DNA of 38,938 nucleotides, from NCBI GenBank assembly GCA_018673255.1, contig JABHDC010000274.1, forward strand, positions 1-38,938, given 5' to 3'. Source of the DNA: Gemmatimonadota bacterium. Its GTDB lineage: Bacteria > Latescibacterota > UBA2968 > UBA8231. The notes below the pieces were generated by a model, which saw nothing but the letters and a program-made list of their open reading frames with translations, did no database searches and was not told where the DNA came from. Shown here piece by piece: positions 18,201 through 25,130 of this stretch. The translations under genes were made by a program, and so were the position numbers. How positions within the stretch are numbered: position 1 is the stretch's first letter; each line of letters begins with the position of its first letter.

Positions 18201-18361
18201 TCCCGCGGCTCTTCGAAGAGACGCCCCACCGAGCCGGGCAGCGCCGTCGGCTCCAGACCGATCGTCGCATCGGCCATGCCACAGAACGACACCAGCAGGA
18301 GCGCCACGATGACGGGGCGCAGGGAGATTAGGTCGGAATTTGGAATTGTGCTCTCGCGCAT
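12203..18361 (-). CDS. sprA: SprA-like giant outer-membrane translocon protein
   Basis: 2052 residues from ATG at 18361. This start is chosen because it leads into a signal peptide (PVIVALLLVSFCGMADA); the frame runs 42 codons further up. Family marks are GYIDDFEGSE near residue 790, WYNPYDRFQRTDIWPGQQDQ shortly after it, LHLDLGDISEDWIANGKIDTEDE, and many long amphipathic strands. Bacteroidota SprA (about 2400 residues) forms the 36-strand pore of the type 9 secretion system. The C-terminus (RKVRELRMSGTLFFR) is strand-like. No other T9SS gene (porV, gldKLMN) is visible. The gene heads a minus-strand series with comEA and pilM, 73 bases apart from comEA. Whether it secretes proteins in this organism is open. 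Confidence 0.9.
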   Translation of the reverse strand: MRESTIPNSDLISLRPVIVALLLVSFCGMADATIGLEPTALPGSVGRLFEEPREWAPFRPGNPLLRQRSPRQALVENRTSFKLRQVTVDSLGVHYTPQTSGFDAGAPVSMSVDSYLDLAQDHVYHTGWTDAVRSRQRRSISSQMGRGRGRLEWRVPFPAPAPIRRLIGEEGSLRINGSHTASLGGKSQWTAGEVQTLAGRPSKFPTLSMDQESQFAVEGSVGEAINIRITQDTESLGSAFGQSLTDQLTNQIKLDYKGSEDDIFQEVQAGNTTLSLPSTRFVGFNQQHKGLFGIRASGHLGSFKFTTIASHEESESNRQSFRGGAQVDTVEIRDYQYVRNQYFFLDELYKAQLPDFSVLNAGIPDGLDATAQITSLQVYINDFNVSNDPEQLARPGRAFADDTNPNDQRTGYTEVGTWHRLDPDNDYALVRELGYIILRVPVQDRHALAVAYRTTGGDQIGVTTADADSLSLRLIKARDARPEFPTWNLEWKNVYRIVQGFSRGRLFDEDKIRVEVLQEVPGAEPENTENGKSYLQLMGLDTHGQDPGTRADQIIDADYVGLDGSRGVLIFPDQQPFAPLLDKYGLKTQVPEVYEKHQQRDQIESSRYILQVINSSAQQRISLTQGRLAGIDVESVDVRLNGKRLQRGTDYNVTFTGEVTFVGATVNAVADPGADLEITYESQDLIGLGSQQKTLLGMRSEYEFWQGDGVLGGTLLYNNIRSPENRVRVGSEPARTVVWDLDLRARFEAPLLTRLVDALPGLKTAAESDVSIQAEIAQSRPNLNTKGQGYIDDFEGSERPEIISIFRSRWTPASAPTDIRLDDVNRGRLLWYNPYDRFQRTDIWPGQQDQVEAANNRTDVLTLEVLPGDEIETWGGVMTVFGGGVRDFSQSKFLDVWLRGVEGELHLDLGDISEDWIANGKIDTEDEPLPGRTTGDGQVAESEDVGIDGRDDEEELKYYLSEAGGDTTVSESAMQEEFAQLFPDRNPGDPEGDNWNYDPTRNRDNYDRINGTQGNLKGGEGGLRPDTEDLNNDGSLNTRNDYYHYAIDLARDAHEPGTCSRSEMAGTCDDWRLYRIPLFSEDIERVGTPDSSRIEFARLTLVTDEGRGDTSRVQIAQIEIIGNEWQEDDIAALDDAVAVGAEEAFNVTVIGTDENQSYRPPPGVTVRRLANSRVREREQSLVLDAEKIDPGHQVSATKVLSRNADYTKYTRLRMYVHGDSNSTYVADLDSSELELFIRFGADSLNYYEFATPVFVGWDDRNEVDIHLEDLSLLKAELQRGRFDSNGVAVSQLDTVIARPTRRDGAPAIYRVRGNPSMQQVRQLSLGLRNRSEGNQFTGQVYVDELRLDEARNDPGIAAFARINTQLADFLDVDALVDWRSQNFRTIDNTERKSGDLRTTVSTTSNVHKFLPGSWGFSIPVKASYNRDLSLPRFGPNSDVELLANEQDSLRTERRKDFFEFSVTKRSGTHWLSHWTLDQVNLRMSQTRERNTSPVTPVDDRDSQIMNFSYKMPFPKPKFSYLAWLPEFMPASMRKSELSPLPTTMNYNVNVNRQESTNWRATQRDTTFNEVFDLKETYAGKYSPLRSLSADYNLQVNRDLRKKFDLAQLAFGREVSRNQKADLKINPRLISWLDPSFTFSANYQESSDPRRRRQAAVLDTLTGIPIQTIDITTKNTVTARMNVRLPQLLKFVGAQGERTRGVRARAHRRATAIDSAEAVAAPEEQSVPQPFIARRFLYFVSSYIEPFNTTWRRSTDGRNFNLVERPPLFYQIGIEDSLTVGQQGSGLTQQDSRSRSTDTDMSTGLRLPMGFSVKSTLKETQSKRSGSTQDRLRVERRRQFPSLTVNWGRADRIPYMKRFLNSAQVNVRYDESATDQGEGDLRDRNLINQSESTEWRASWTGQWRIGPTTRFEVSRSASDDLDYEQAEEDDSGVPRGRPPLRGSGGQERNKTSLDVRYKLRPRHLPLLGKLKSNVDLRFELSLESDVRSSGTGAERPVAISSTNRSKAELKATYSFSESFRGEGIMRFENDRNNITDRTRKVRELRMSGTLFFR

Positions 18362-18700
18362 GGACGGGTGCGTCTCGCGGCATCCCCTCAGTGGGGTGTC
18401 GTCGCTCACAGGTGCGATCAAGGTTATGCTACTCTTCAGGTGGCGGATATCATCACGCCGCCACCGCGGATCAGTGACCGCTCGCACTGCGCGATAGGCT
18501 GGCTCGAAGCTTCAGGTTTGGTCTTCAGGTGCTCGGAGGGACCTAAAAAGTTACTCTCGACAGAGCGTTCCAGCAATGCGATCGGTCACCGGATATGCAA
18601 GAATCGTTCCCGTTGCCGACCCGTTGGCCGCTCCAGTGGTATATTTGACCGATTCCAGGGCAGTGCGACGGCCTTGTTGTCATGGGATCCATTTGATTGC

Positions 18701-18756
18701 CGGGTCGTCTCCCGGGGTACTTGTCGGGTCGTAACCCGGGGTGTCTTCCGGGTCGT
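18701..18756 (+). repeat. 24-base tandem repeat, two full units and an 8-base third start
   Basis: Units begin at 18701, 18725 and 18749, each with CGGGTCGT. The first two also share CCCGGGGT ten bases in. Each full unit contains facing CGGG/CCCG arms; in unit 2 they form CGGGTCGTAACCCG. The array lies 80 to 135 bases before the lptF start. Confidence 0.75.
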
Positions 18757-18763
18757 CCACGTA

Positions 18764-18780
18764 ACAGGCGTGACACCTGT
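18764..18780. promoter_or_regulatory. 17-base near-palindrome before lptF
   Basis: ACAGGCGTGACACCTGT is symmetric except for one pair. It lies directly after the third repeat start and 55 bases before the lptF GTG. It could be a regulator site or a small hairpin; no known consensus is claimed. Confidence 0.35.
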
Positions 18781-18834
18781 GGGTGCCACGATGGTCATCA
18801 CTTATCTCCTCATCAAGGACACCGCAACACGCTC

Positions 18835-20145
18835 GTGGTTTCCCTCAGCCTATATGTACTTCGCCAGCACCTGCTACCCTTCGTGCTGGGATTCTCACTG
18901 ATCGTCTTTGTCCTGGTCCTCGACGTGGTCCTGCAGATGCTCGACCAGGTGCTGAGCAAGGGGCTCAGTGCAGGACTCGCGCTGCAGCTATTCCGGTTCA
19001 ATCTCGCCTGGATCATCGCCTTGGCGGTACCTATGGCCGTGCTCGTGGCCGTCCTGATGGCCTATGGGCGTATGGCAGCGGACAACGAGATCCTTGCCCT
19101 GAAGGCCAGTGGCATCTCTTTCACCCGGGTGCTGATTCCAACGCTGGTGACCGCCTGTCTGCTGGCAGTCCTGATGGTGTGGTTCAACGACCGCGTCCTG
19201 CCCGACTGGAATCACAAGGCCCGCAATCTGGCCGTCACTCTGAAGCGGGCCAAAGCCGCCCTCGTGCTCAAGCAGAAGGAGGGCGTCTTCATCCGCGACC
19301 TGGGCCCCTATTCGCTGCTCGTGCGCGATGTCGACGAAGAAGCCAATCTGCTCTACGATCTTACGCTGTACGATACAGGGCATCCGGGCCCACCGACGAC
19401 ACTACGCGCCGCCCGCGGCAAGGTGGAGATCTTCGATGATGGCGGATACATCCGTTTGATGCTCGAGGATGGTGAGGCCCACGAGATCGATGCCCAGGAT
19501 CCGTCGCAGTTTACGCGCAGCACGTTCTCGCGCCAGGTCGTCCACATCCGGGATTCGAAGCGGGATCTGTCACCAAACTACCGTTCCTCGTACCGGTCAG
19601 ACCGCGAGATGGATGTGCGGGCCATGTTGCGGGCCGTCGATGGTCTGCGATCTGAAAATCAGCGCGCCCTCGGACACATCGATTCCACGGCCAAGGCCTT
19701 TGTCGAATCTCTGGCCACCGCGGCCCCCGCAGAAGAGGGTATGCGCACCGAATCGCGCCGGGTCGCCAATCGCCTCCACAAACAGTGGCGCCTGTTCGAG
19801 TCTCGCCAGCGACGCGCCAATGCCTTTCTGGTGGAAATCCACAAGAAATACTCCATCGCCGTTGCCTGCATCGTATTCGTCCTGGTCGGAGCCCCCCTGG
19901 GTGCACTGGTCAGGGCCCGTGGTGCTGCCGTATCCGTCACCCTGAGTCTGGTCTTCTTCTTCGCCTACTGGATGTTCCTCATCGGCGGTGAAGAGCTTGC
20001 CGATCGCGGCTTCATCCCGCCCTGGACTGCGATGTGGGCGCCGAATGTCGTCTTTGGAGTCATCGGTGCGATGCTGTTGCGAGCCGTCACCCTCGATCGC
20101 GGGTTTCTGGATACCTTGCTGATCTGGCGCAGGAAGTCGACATGA
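18835..20145 (+). CDS. lptF: LptF, permease subunit of the LPS transport ABC complex
   Basis: 436 residues from GTG at 18835 (MVSLSLYVLRQHLLPFVLGF). The frame is open up to 18697, but the upstream part is the repeat region and does not look like protein. Three N-terminal membrane helices, a large periplasmic beta-jellyroll part (about residues 100-300) and three C-terminal helices follow the LptF/G plan. Key segments are ALKASGISFTRVLIPTL after helix 2 (the coupling helix) and KKYSIAVACIVFVLVGAPLGALVRARG. With LptB2 and LptG it pulls LPS from the inner membrane. AAGGA lies 15 bases before the start, somewhat far. The stop overlaps lptG by four bases. Confidence 0.93.
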   Translation: MVSLSLYVLRQHLLPFVLGFSLIVFVLVLDVVLQMLDQVLSKGLSAGLALQLFRFNLAWIIALAVPMAVLVAVLMAYGRMAADNEILALKASGISFTRVLIPTLVTACLLAVLMVWFNDRVLPDWNHKARNLAVTLKRAKAALVLKQKEGVFIRDLGPYSLLVRDVDEEANLLYDLTLYDTGHPGPPTTLRAARGKVEIFDDGGYIRLMLEDGEAHEIDAQDPSQFTRSTFSRQVVHIRDSKRDLSPNYRSSYRSDREMDVRAMLRAVDGLRSENQRALGHIDSTAKAFVESLATAAPAEEGMRTESRRVANRLHKQWRLFESRQRRANAFLVEIHKKYSIAVACIVFVLVGAPLGALVRARGAAVSVTLSLVFFFAYWMFLIGGEELADRGFIPPWTAMWAPNVVFGVIGAMLLRAVTLDRGFLDTLLIWRRKST

Positions 20146-21224
20146 ATCTGCTGGATCGCTATGTCCTGCGCCGCCACCTGTATTGTCTGGCCCTGAGCGG
20201 GATCGCCCTGTGGTCGATTGCTATCGTCGTCGATCTCATCGAGAACATCGATACCTTCATCGACCACGAAGCCAGTCTGTCACAGATCGCGCGATACTAC
20301 TTCTATCGATCTCCCTACTGGATCGTGTTGACCCTTCCCATCACGACGCTGCTGGGCACCCTGTTCTCCCTGACCGGGCTGGCTCGGCGCAGTGAGATCA
20401 CCGCGGCCAAGGCGGCCGGTATCAGCCTGCACCGACTCCTGGCCCCCCTCTATCTGTTTGGCCTCCTCTTCGCCGGCGTCGCCTTTCTGTTCACGGATCT
20501 GATCGTGCCGCAGGCCACGTTCCGCTACAACTCAACCCGAGACGAGATCCGTTCATATAGACGTTCGGATGGTTCACGCCGGCAGGTGTTGCTCCAGGAT
20601 GTGAAGGGGCAATTCATCTTCGCCCGATCCTATGACCACGCTCGCCTTCGTGCCCACGATGTCACCTGGGAGCGTACTCTCGGTCAACAGACGCGAGAGC
20701 GCGCCGTGGCTCGGCAACTCTATTGGCAGGAGTCAGAGGAGGGTGCAAAGTGGTGGCTACGTGATGGCCACTACCACAGCCTGGATGGGGACCAGGCCGT
20801 GACCACGCCCTTCGACAGTCTGGCCCTCTCACAGTTGACCCTGCTGCCGGCCGATTTCGCCAGACAGCAACGCAAACCTGAAGAGATGGATTACGGTCAA
20901 CTCGACCGCTATATCGAGCGGGCCCGGGCCAATGGCGAGGATGTAACGCGTCATCTCGTCGACCTGCACCTGAAGGTCTCTTTTCCGGTGACCTGTGTCG
21001 TCATCTTCTGCCTTGGCGCACCGCTGGCGTCCAATGCCAGACGAAGTGGCCGGGCCAATGCCTTCGGCCTTGGCGTGCTGATCTGCTTCGTCTTCTACAG
21101 TTGCGTGAAGGCCGGGCAGGCTATGGGCTGGAATGGCATTCTCGGACCGTGGCAGGGTGCATGGCTGGCCAATGTCGTCTTCGGTGTCATCGGTCTGATC
21201 CTGCTGCGGCGAACCCACACGTAG
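20142..21224 (+). CDS. lptG: LptG, partner permease of LPS transport
   Basis: 360 residues from ATG at 20142, which overlaps the lptF stop (ATGA). The N-terminus MNLLDRYVLRRHLYCLALSG matches the family. The coupling-helix region is EITAAKAAGISLHRLLAPLYL, and the C-terminal helices start at LHLKVSFPVTCVVIFCLGAPLASNARRSGRANAF. LptF and LptG form the membrane gate of the LptB2FG complex. The presence of both implies an LPS-bearing outer membrane. No lptB, lptA or lptC lies in the window. Confidence 0.95.
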   Translation: MNLLDRYVLRRHLYCLALSGIALWSIAIVVDLIENIDTFIDHEASLSQIARYYFYRSPYWIVLTLPITTLLGTLFSLTGLARRSEITAAKAAGISLHRLLAPLYLFGLLFAGVAFLFTDLIVPQATFRYNSTRDEIRSYRRSDGSRRQVLLQDVKGQFIFARSYDHARLRAHDVTWERTLGQQTRERAVARQLYWQESEEGAKWWLRDGHYHSLDGDQAVTTPFDSLALSQLTLLPADFARQQRKPEEMDYGQLDRYIERARANGEDVTRHLVDLHLKVSFPVTCVVIFCLGAPLASNARRSGRANAFGLGVLICFVFYSCVKAGQAMGWNGILGPWQGAWLANVVFGVIGLILLRRTHT

Positions 21225-21225
21225 C

Positions 21226-21263
21226 AAAAGAGAAAACGCCCCGACCCGCGAGGGATCGGAGCG
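21226..21263 (-). terminator. Rho-independent terminator after the HEAT-like gene
   Basis: Minus-strand stem CGCTCCGATCC / GGGTCGGGGCG (21263-21237) with a short loop is followed by TTTTCTCTTTT (21236-21226). It ends the minus-strand unit and also lies at the end of lptG, but the T-run is only on the minus strand. Confidence 0.7.
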
Positions 21264-21322
21264 TCATCGATCAATGGCGCCAGTGTAGTCCGTGACGCCG
21301 TGTAGTCAGTGGCGCCGGAGCT

Positions 21323-22564
21323 CTATCGGAGGCCCTGCTGCATGTGGTAGATCTTTAATTTCAGTGCCGGTGAATGCCCCTTCCACCGCTCCAGCAGGTC
21401 CGCCGCCTGCGAATGACTCTCGCCACCGGCGATCTTGTCCACCAGTTCCATGAGCAGCCGCGCCATGCGCTCGAGACGTTCCTCGGTCGCCCCCATGGTC
21501 AGTCTCTCAAAATCGTCGAGCACTTCCGAACCGAGGGCCTCGCGTGTGCTCACCATCGCCCGTTGCAGGAAGCTGGCGTGACGGCGTGCGAAGGGCTCAT
21601 CTGCCGCACATCGATTGACCAGGTAACGTATCAGTTCTGCCCGGGGGCGCTCCAACAGGACCTGCGACGTCAGCCGTGACAGGTCGTGCCACTCCTTCAG
21701 GGCCAGCGTCTCACCCTCCGTCGGCTCCGGATTCAGAGCGGGACGTGAGCGGCCTTCCACAAGAGCCTCGAAGAGCGGCGGCTGGGGCAGATGCTCGATC
21801 ACGAGCCGTTGCTCATCTGACGAAGAGAAGGAGGCCATTCGCTGCAGCACATCGATCGCCATCTTCGTGAGACTGGCGTGCATGGCCGGCAGCTTCTGAG
21901 CCAGGATCGTATCGACATCCGGGGCCCTGCCCACGAGCAACGCATGGACGATACCTTCGATGGTACTGTCCGCGAGGGGCACGCCGAGGGCAGCCTCCCG
22001 GGAGACAGGGTGCATCGGATGCAGCAGGAACTCACGCAGCTCTTCGCGTTGACGCAATGTCCAAACCAGAGCGGCCGCCACTTCCGGATCCCGCTCATCA
22101 CGAGCGAGTCTCAGGATCGTCTCGACACGTGATCGTGAGGACAACCAGTGACGGTGATGGCCCAGAGCCTGGATCGCAGGCAACCGACGAGGATCATCGC
22201 TGGGCCCGGCCAGGTCGAAGAGCAACTCGATCCCATCGTGCCCCGGCACCAGGGCACGAAGTTCGGCCGCCGCCTGGGCCCGTACCTGCGCATCGCCCGT
22301 GGCGACCTGCTGGATGAGCTCAGCCAGATCGATGCCTGGCTCTGGATCTGCAGGTTCAGGGACTGCATATATGGGGTCTGTAGATACCGGGACTGTCAGT
22401 GTCGGATCTGCGGTTACCAGACCAGCCGACGCGGCATCTGCCAGCGACGACACGGGATCAGCCTGCCCTGTGTCTGCCGTTGAATCTGCTGCCGGTTGGG
22501 CGCTGGGCTGATGCTTGTCCTCTTCCCCGTCGCCGGACCACGTCTGTCGAATATCCATCACCAT
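21323..22564 (-). CDS. HEAT-repeat-like alpha-solenoid protein, function unknown
   Basis: 413 residues. Residues 15-75 form an acidic, Pro/Thr/Asp-rich linker (TADPTLTVPVSTDPIYAVPEPADPEPG). The rest is helical with repeat-like units: AQVRAQAAAELRALVPG, RRLPAIQALGHHRHWL, ETILRLARDERDPEVAAALVWTLRQREEL, and so on. This looks like HEAT or Armadillo repeats used for protein binding. No signal peptide or membrane segment is seen, so it is likely cytoplasmic. The gene follows the PAS protein gene by six bases, so both probably act together. No enzyme motif is visible, and no named family is recognised. Confidence 0.75.
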   Translation of the reverse strand: MVMDIRQTWSGDGEEDKHQPSAQPAADSTADTGQADPVSSLADAASAGLVTADPTLTVPVSTDPIYAVPEPADPEPGIDLAELIQQVATGDAQVRAQAAAELRALVPGHDGIELLFDLAGPSDDPRRLPAIQALGHHRHWLSSRSRVETILRLARDERDPEVAAALVWTLRQREELREFLLHPMHPVSREAALGVPLADSTIEGIVHALLVGRAPDVDTILAQKLPAMHASLTKMAIDVLQRMASFSSSDEQRLVIEHLPQPPLFEALVEGRSRPALNPEPTEGETLALKEWHDLSRLTSQVLLERPRAELIRYLVNRCAADEPFARRHASFLQRAMVSTREALGSEVLDDFERLTMGATEERLERMARLLMELVDKIAGGESHSQAADLLERWKGHSPALKLKIYHMQQGLR

Positions 22565-22570
22565 AGCAGT

Positions 22571-23674
22571 TCAGGCGGGCTCCGGGCCCTGCCCCTCCTG
22601 TGCATCGCGGCGTGAGATGAAGTGTTGGCGCAGGAAGATGTTGATCTGCTCCATGGCGAAACGCGCGTCCACGAGGCCCTGATTGTCGGGGGTCTCGAGA
22701 AAAGCCTCGATCATTGCCAGGGGATCGACCATTTCTTCACGCATCCGGTCGTAGAGTTCCTCTTGCACATCGGCCTGAATGCGGGAGACCTCTTCCAGCA
22801 GGGCAACATCGCGCACGAAGATGAGGATGACCTCGCTGGCAGCCAGACGATGCGGCTGCAGGCTGAGTTCCAGTGGTAGCGGCTCAGTCACAGAGAATGT
22901 CAGCGGCTCCCCCTCGTGCAGAACACTGAGCGGATTCACGCCGGTCGCCATCTCGATTGTGGCCCCATCCAGGTTGCCGAGAGGGATATCGAGAAGTCGG
23001 GCCGCTTCGGCGTTGGCCAGTTCGAGGGCCCCATTCGGCTGCAGGACGATGATACCGAAGGGCAACACATCGAGAAGATCCGCCTCACCCAGTTGTTCCT
23101 CGGGCACCAGGGCGGCTAAGGTCGCGGCGATCTCCCGGGCCAGACTGTCGGATCGGTGCGATGCGGGCAGCAGTTCGAGGACGGCATCTTCGTCGATCCC
23201 ATCGTCCGCTTCGGTCTGGGTGGCACCGGACAAAGAGGCGAGAGCCATCTGCTCCACATCTGGCGTCTCCTCATCCACATCAGTCTGTATGACTGTCTGG
23301 ACGACAGCCTGGTCGACGGCTGCAGTCGAGTCGTGTGCGACGGTCTCAGCGACCATGGCCCAGGCTGGAATCGCCAGGTCGTCAGGCAGGGTGACCCCTC
23401 CCAGATCGACGGTGAGGGCAAAGCCGCCACCGGCAGCCGGACGCAGCATCCCCGCCTGACACAGATGCTCTACGGCCTCTGCGACCTCGGATTGTCCAGC
23501 GCCCAGACGCAGGGCCATGCGGGACACGTCATCATCGAGAAAGGGATTCTGCAGCCAGGACTCCAGGACCTGCCGACGCAGGTCGGTCAGCAGTCCAGCT
23601 GGCTCGGCAAGAAGTTCACCCTCACGCATAGTGCGATCCACGACCTTCGGTCTTGGTTGCGAAAACTGCCGCAA
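22571..23674 (-). CDS. Winged-helix plus PAS domain protein, probable regulator
   Basis: Up to 367 residues. The reading frame begins with TTG at 23674 (AAGG 6 bases upstream); ATG at 23629 (residue 16) is the alternative. Residues about 25-95 look like a winged helix (LRRQVLESWLQNPFLDDDVSRMALRLGAGQSEVAEAVEHLCQAGMLRP). A long acidic linker follows. Residues about 200-300 form a PAS fold (LLDVLPFGIIVLQPNGALELANAEAARLLDIPLGNL). The C-terminal helices (VSRIQADVQEELYDRMREEMVDPLAMIEAFLE) resemble a dimerisation region, but no kinase, GGDEF or sigma-54 activator domain exists. It is divergent from fliG, so a role in motility control is possible by position only. Confidence 0.8.
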   Translation of the reverse strand: MRQFSQPRPKVVDRTMREGELLAEPAGLLTDLRRQVLESWLQNPFLDDDVSRMALRLGAGQSEVAEAVEHLCQAGMLRPAAGGGFALTVDLGGVTLPDDLAIPAWAMVAETVAHDSTAAVDQAVVQTVIQTDVDEETPDVEQMALASLSGATQTEADDGIDEDAVLELLPASHRSDSLAREIAATLAALVPEEQLGEADLLDVLPFGIIVLQPNGALELANAEAARLLDIPLGNLDGATIEMATGVNPLSVLHEGEPLTFSVTEPLPLELSLQPHRLAASEVILIFVRDVALLEEVSRIQADVQEELYDRMREEMVDPLAMIEAFLETPDNQGLVDARFAMEQINIFLRQHFISRRDAQEGQGPEPA

Positions 23675-23778
23675 CCGTGCCTTAGAGGCCCGGGGAGTAG
23701 GCTATTGCTTTGTGAAAAGTGGGGGGCCCTACGATCCTGCGGGGAAGCAGAACCTTCAGTTTCTATAGGGTGTTAGTC

Positions 23779-23807
23779 AATATAGCTCCGCCTCTGAGAC
23801 CATGCAA
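23779..23807 (-). promoter_or_regulatory. Sigma-70-like promoter for the PAS/HEAT unit
   Basis: Minus-strand TTGCAT (23807-23802) and TATATT (23784-23779) with a 17-base spacer. The -10 box is strong and the -35 box is half matched. Confidence 0.4.
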
Positions 23808-23842
23808 GGTCCATTGCCGGCAGAAATGGCATGGCTCCCTGC

Positions 23843-23858
23843 TGGTCCGGCCTTTGCA
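23843..23858 (+). promoter_or_regulatory. Sigma-54 (RpoN) promoter upstream of fliG
   Basis: TGGTCCGGCCTTTGCA matches the -24/-12 consensus TGGCACG-N4-TTGCW at TGG, the CG pair and TTGCA, with exact GG to GC spacing. Transcription would start near 23870, leaving a leader of about 220 bases. Flagellar genes are often RpoN-dependent. Confidence 0.5.
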
Positions 23859-24045
23859 ATACACGTCTCTGATACCCTTTGAGCGGTGCAGTGATCAAGC
23901 CACCCATCGGAACCCTAAATAGCTGTTTTAAAAGAGCTTGCAGACCTGCATCCAGCATCGATCCCGGGTGGATGTCGGAAGTTCCTGCCATTGGAGGGGA
24001 ACGTACTGCCAATCCTGGAATCTGTTTCCGGGCTGACACACGAGA

Positions 24046-24068
24046 TCGCCGGCACCGGTTCCCGGCGA
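24046..24068 (+). other. GC-rich hairpin in the fliG leader
   Basis: TCGCCGG and CCGGCGA form a perfect 7-base stem with a 9-base loop, ending 24 bases before the fliG ATG and shortly before its AAGGCGGAG ribosome binding site. There is no T-run, so it is not a terminator; it may affect mRNA stability or translation. Confidence 0.45.
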
Positions 24069-24092
24069 CTCAAATACTGAAGGCGGAGCCCC

Positions 24093-25130
24093 ATGAGCGA
24101 GTCCAACGTCGCCAAGGACAAGTATCTCGAGCAGGAGATCGAGCTTTCCCCACGGGAGAAGTCAGCCATCATGATGGTTGCTCTCGGTCAGGAAGGCGCA
24201 GCGGACGTGATGAAGTTCCTCACCGACTACGAAATCGAGGAACTGACGCACACCATCGCCGAACTCAAGCACCTGCCGATGGAGTTGCAGGACGAGGTTC
24301 TGTCCGAGTTTGAGCAGCACCTGCTCGCCGGCGAATACATGAGCCAGGGTGGTGTCGACTTTGCCCGGGGTGCTCTGGAACGGGCCGTTGGCCCCCGTAA
24401 GGCGCAGGACATTCTGGATCGTGTGCTCTCGACCGTTTCGTCCGGATTCTACCTGCTACGCAATGTGCCGCCTGAGCAGATTGCTCCCTTCATCAGTCAC
24501 GAGCATCCTCAAACCATCGCTCTGATCCTGTCGCAACTGGACCCCGAGCAGGCCGCCGGTATCCTGGCCCAGCTCCCGGAGATGACGCAGGCAGAGGTCT
24601 CCTACCGCATTGCGACGATGGAGAACATCACCCCCAATGCCTTGAAGCAGATCGAGGAGAGCCTCGAGGCCAATCTGCGCGACATCCTCGGCGGCAATCA
24701 GGACGTGGGTGGCCCCAAGGTCGTAGCCGATATCCTGAATCTCACCGGTGGTACAGTGGAAAAGAATGTCCTGGATCGCCTCGACGCCCAGGATCCGGAA
24801 GTCGCCGAATACGTGCGCAATCAGATGTTCGTCTTCGAAGACCTTCAGAGACTCACCGACCGCGAGATCCAGATCGTGCTGCGGGAGATCGAACAGAAGG
24901 ACATCGTCGTCTCCCTGAAGGCGGCCAGCGAGGAAGTCAAAGAGAAGATCCTCGGCAACATGTCCGAACGAATCCGTGGTTTCATCGAAGATGAGATGGA
25001 ATTCGCCGGTCCCATGCGCCTGAGCGAAGTCGAAGAAGTGCAGCTTCGGATCGTGCAGAAGATCCGCCAGCTCGAGGACCAGGGTCAGGTCCAGATCGTA
25101 CGCGGCGACCTCGACGACAGATTCGTGTAG
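24093..25130 (+). CDS. fliG: FliG, flagellar motor switch protein
   Basis: 345 residues with AAGGCGGAG before ATG at 24093. FliG_N starts at SPREKSAIMMVALGQEGAADVMKFL. The middle domain has the EHPQTIALILSQLDP motif. The C-terminal domain runs from MFVFEDLQRLTDREIQIVLREIEQKDIVVSLKAASEEVKEKILGNMSERIRGFIEDEMEFAGPMRLSEVEE. Charged motor residues (the Lys of LKAASEE, the Arg of SERIRG and the acidic EDE) are kept, so torque function is likely preserved. The gene stands alone: fliF, fliH, fliI, fliM and fliN are not in the window. A sigma-54 promoter match lies upstream. Confidence 0.97.
   Translation: MSESNVAKDKYLEQEIELSPREKSAIMMVALGQEGAADVMKFLTDYEIEELTHTIAELKHLPMELQDEVLSEFEQHLLAGEYMSQGGVDFARGALERAVGPRKAQDILDRVLSTVSSGFYLLRNVPPEQIAPFISHEHPQTIALILSQLDPEQAAGILAQLPEMTQAEVSYRIATMENITPNALKQIEESLEANLRDILGGNQDVGGPKVVADILNLTGGTVEKNVLDRLDAQDPEVAEYVRNQMFVFEDLQRLTDREIQIVLREIEQKDIVVSLKAASEEVKEKILGNMSERIRGFIEDEMEFAGPMRLSEVEEVQLRIVQKIRQLEDQGQVQIVRGDLDDRFV

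Larger units (their letters stand above)
18362..18834. other. Divergent intergenic region between sprA and lptF
   Basis: 473 bases without a supported gene. The right half holds a 24-base tandem repeat (18701-18756) and a 17-base palindrome (18764-18780). Two promoter-like pairs, such as minus-strand TTGCTG-17-TAACTT, are too weak to call. No RNA gene is recognised. Confidence 0.5.
23675..24092. other. Divergent regulatory region between PAS gene and fliG
   Basis: 418 bases with no supported gene. It contains a minus-strand sigma-70 promoter (23779-23807), a plus-strand sigma-54 promoter (23843-23858) and a GC hairpin just before fliG (24046-24068). The part 23870-24045 would be untranslated leader of fliG and shows no recognised riboswitch. 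Confidence 0.6.

Noticed and set aside
18488..18700. Sigma-70 promoters for lptF or sprA
   Set aside because: Candidate boxes match at about half of the positions or have wrong spacing, so they cannot be told from chance.
23827..23843. TGGCATGGCTCCCTGC as a sigma-54 promoter
   Set aside because: The GG to GC spacing is one base too long; the site at 23843 has the exact spacing.
23870..24045. Cyclic di-GMP or other riboswitch in the fliG leader
   Set aside because: No conserved riboswitch core could be recognised; only the simple hairpin at 24046-24068 is supported.
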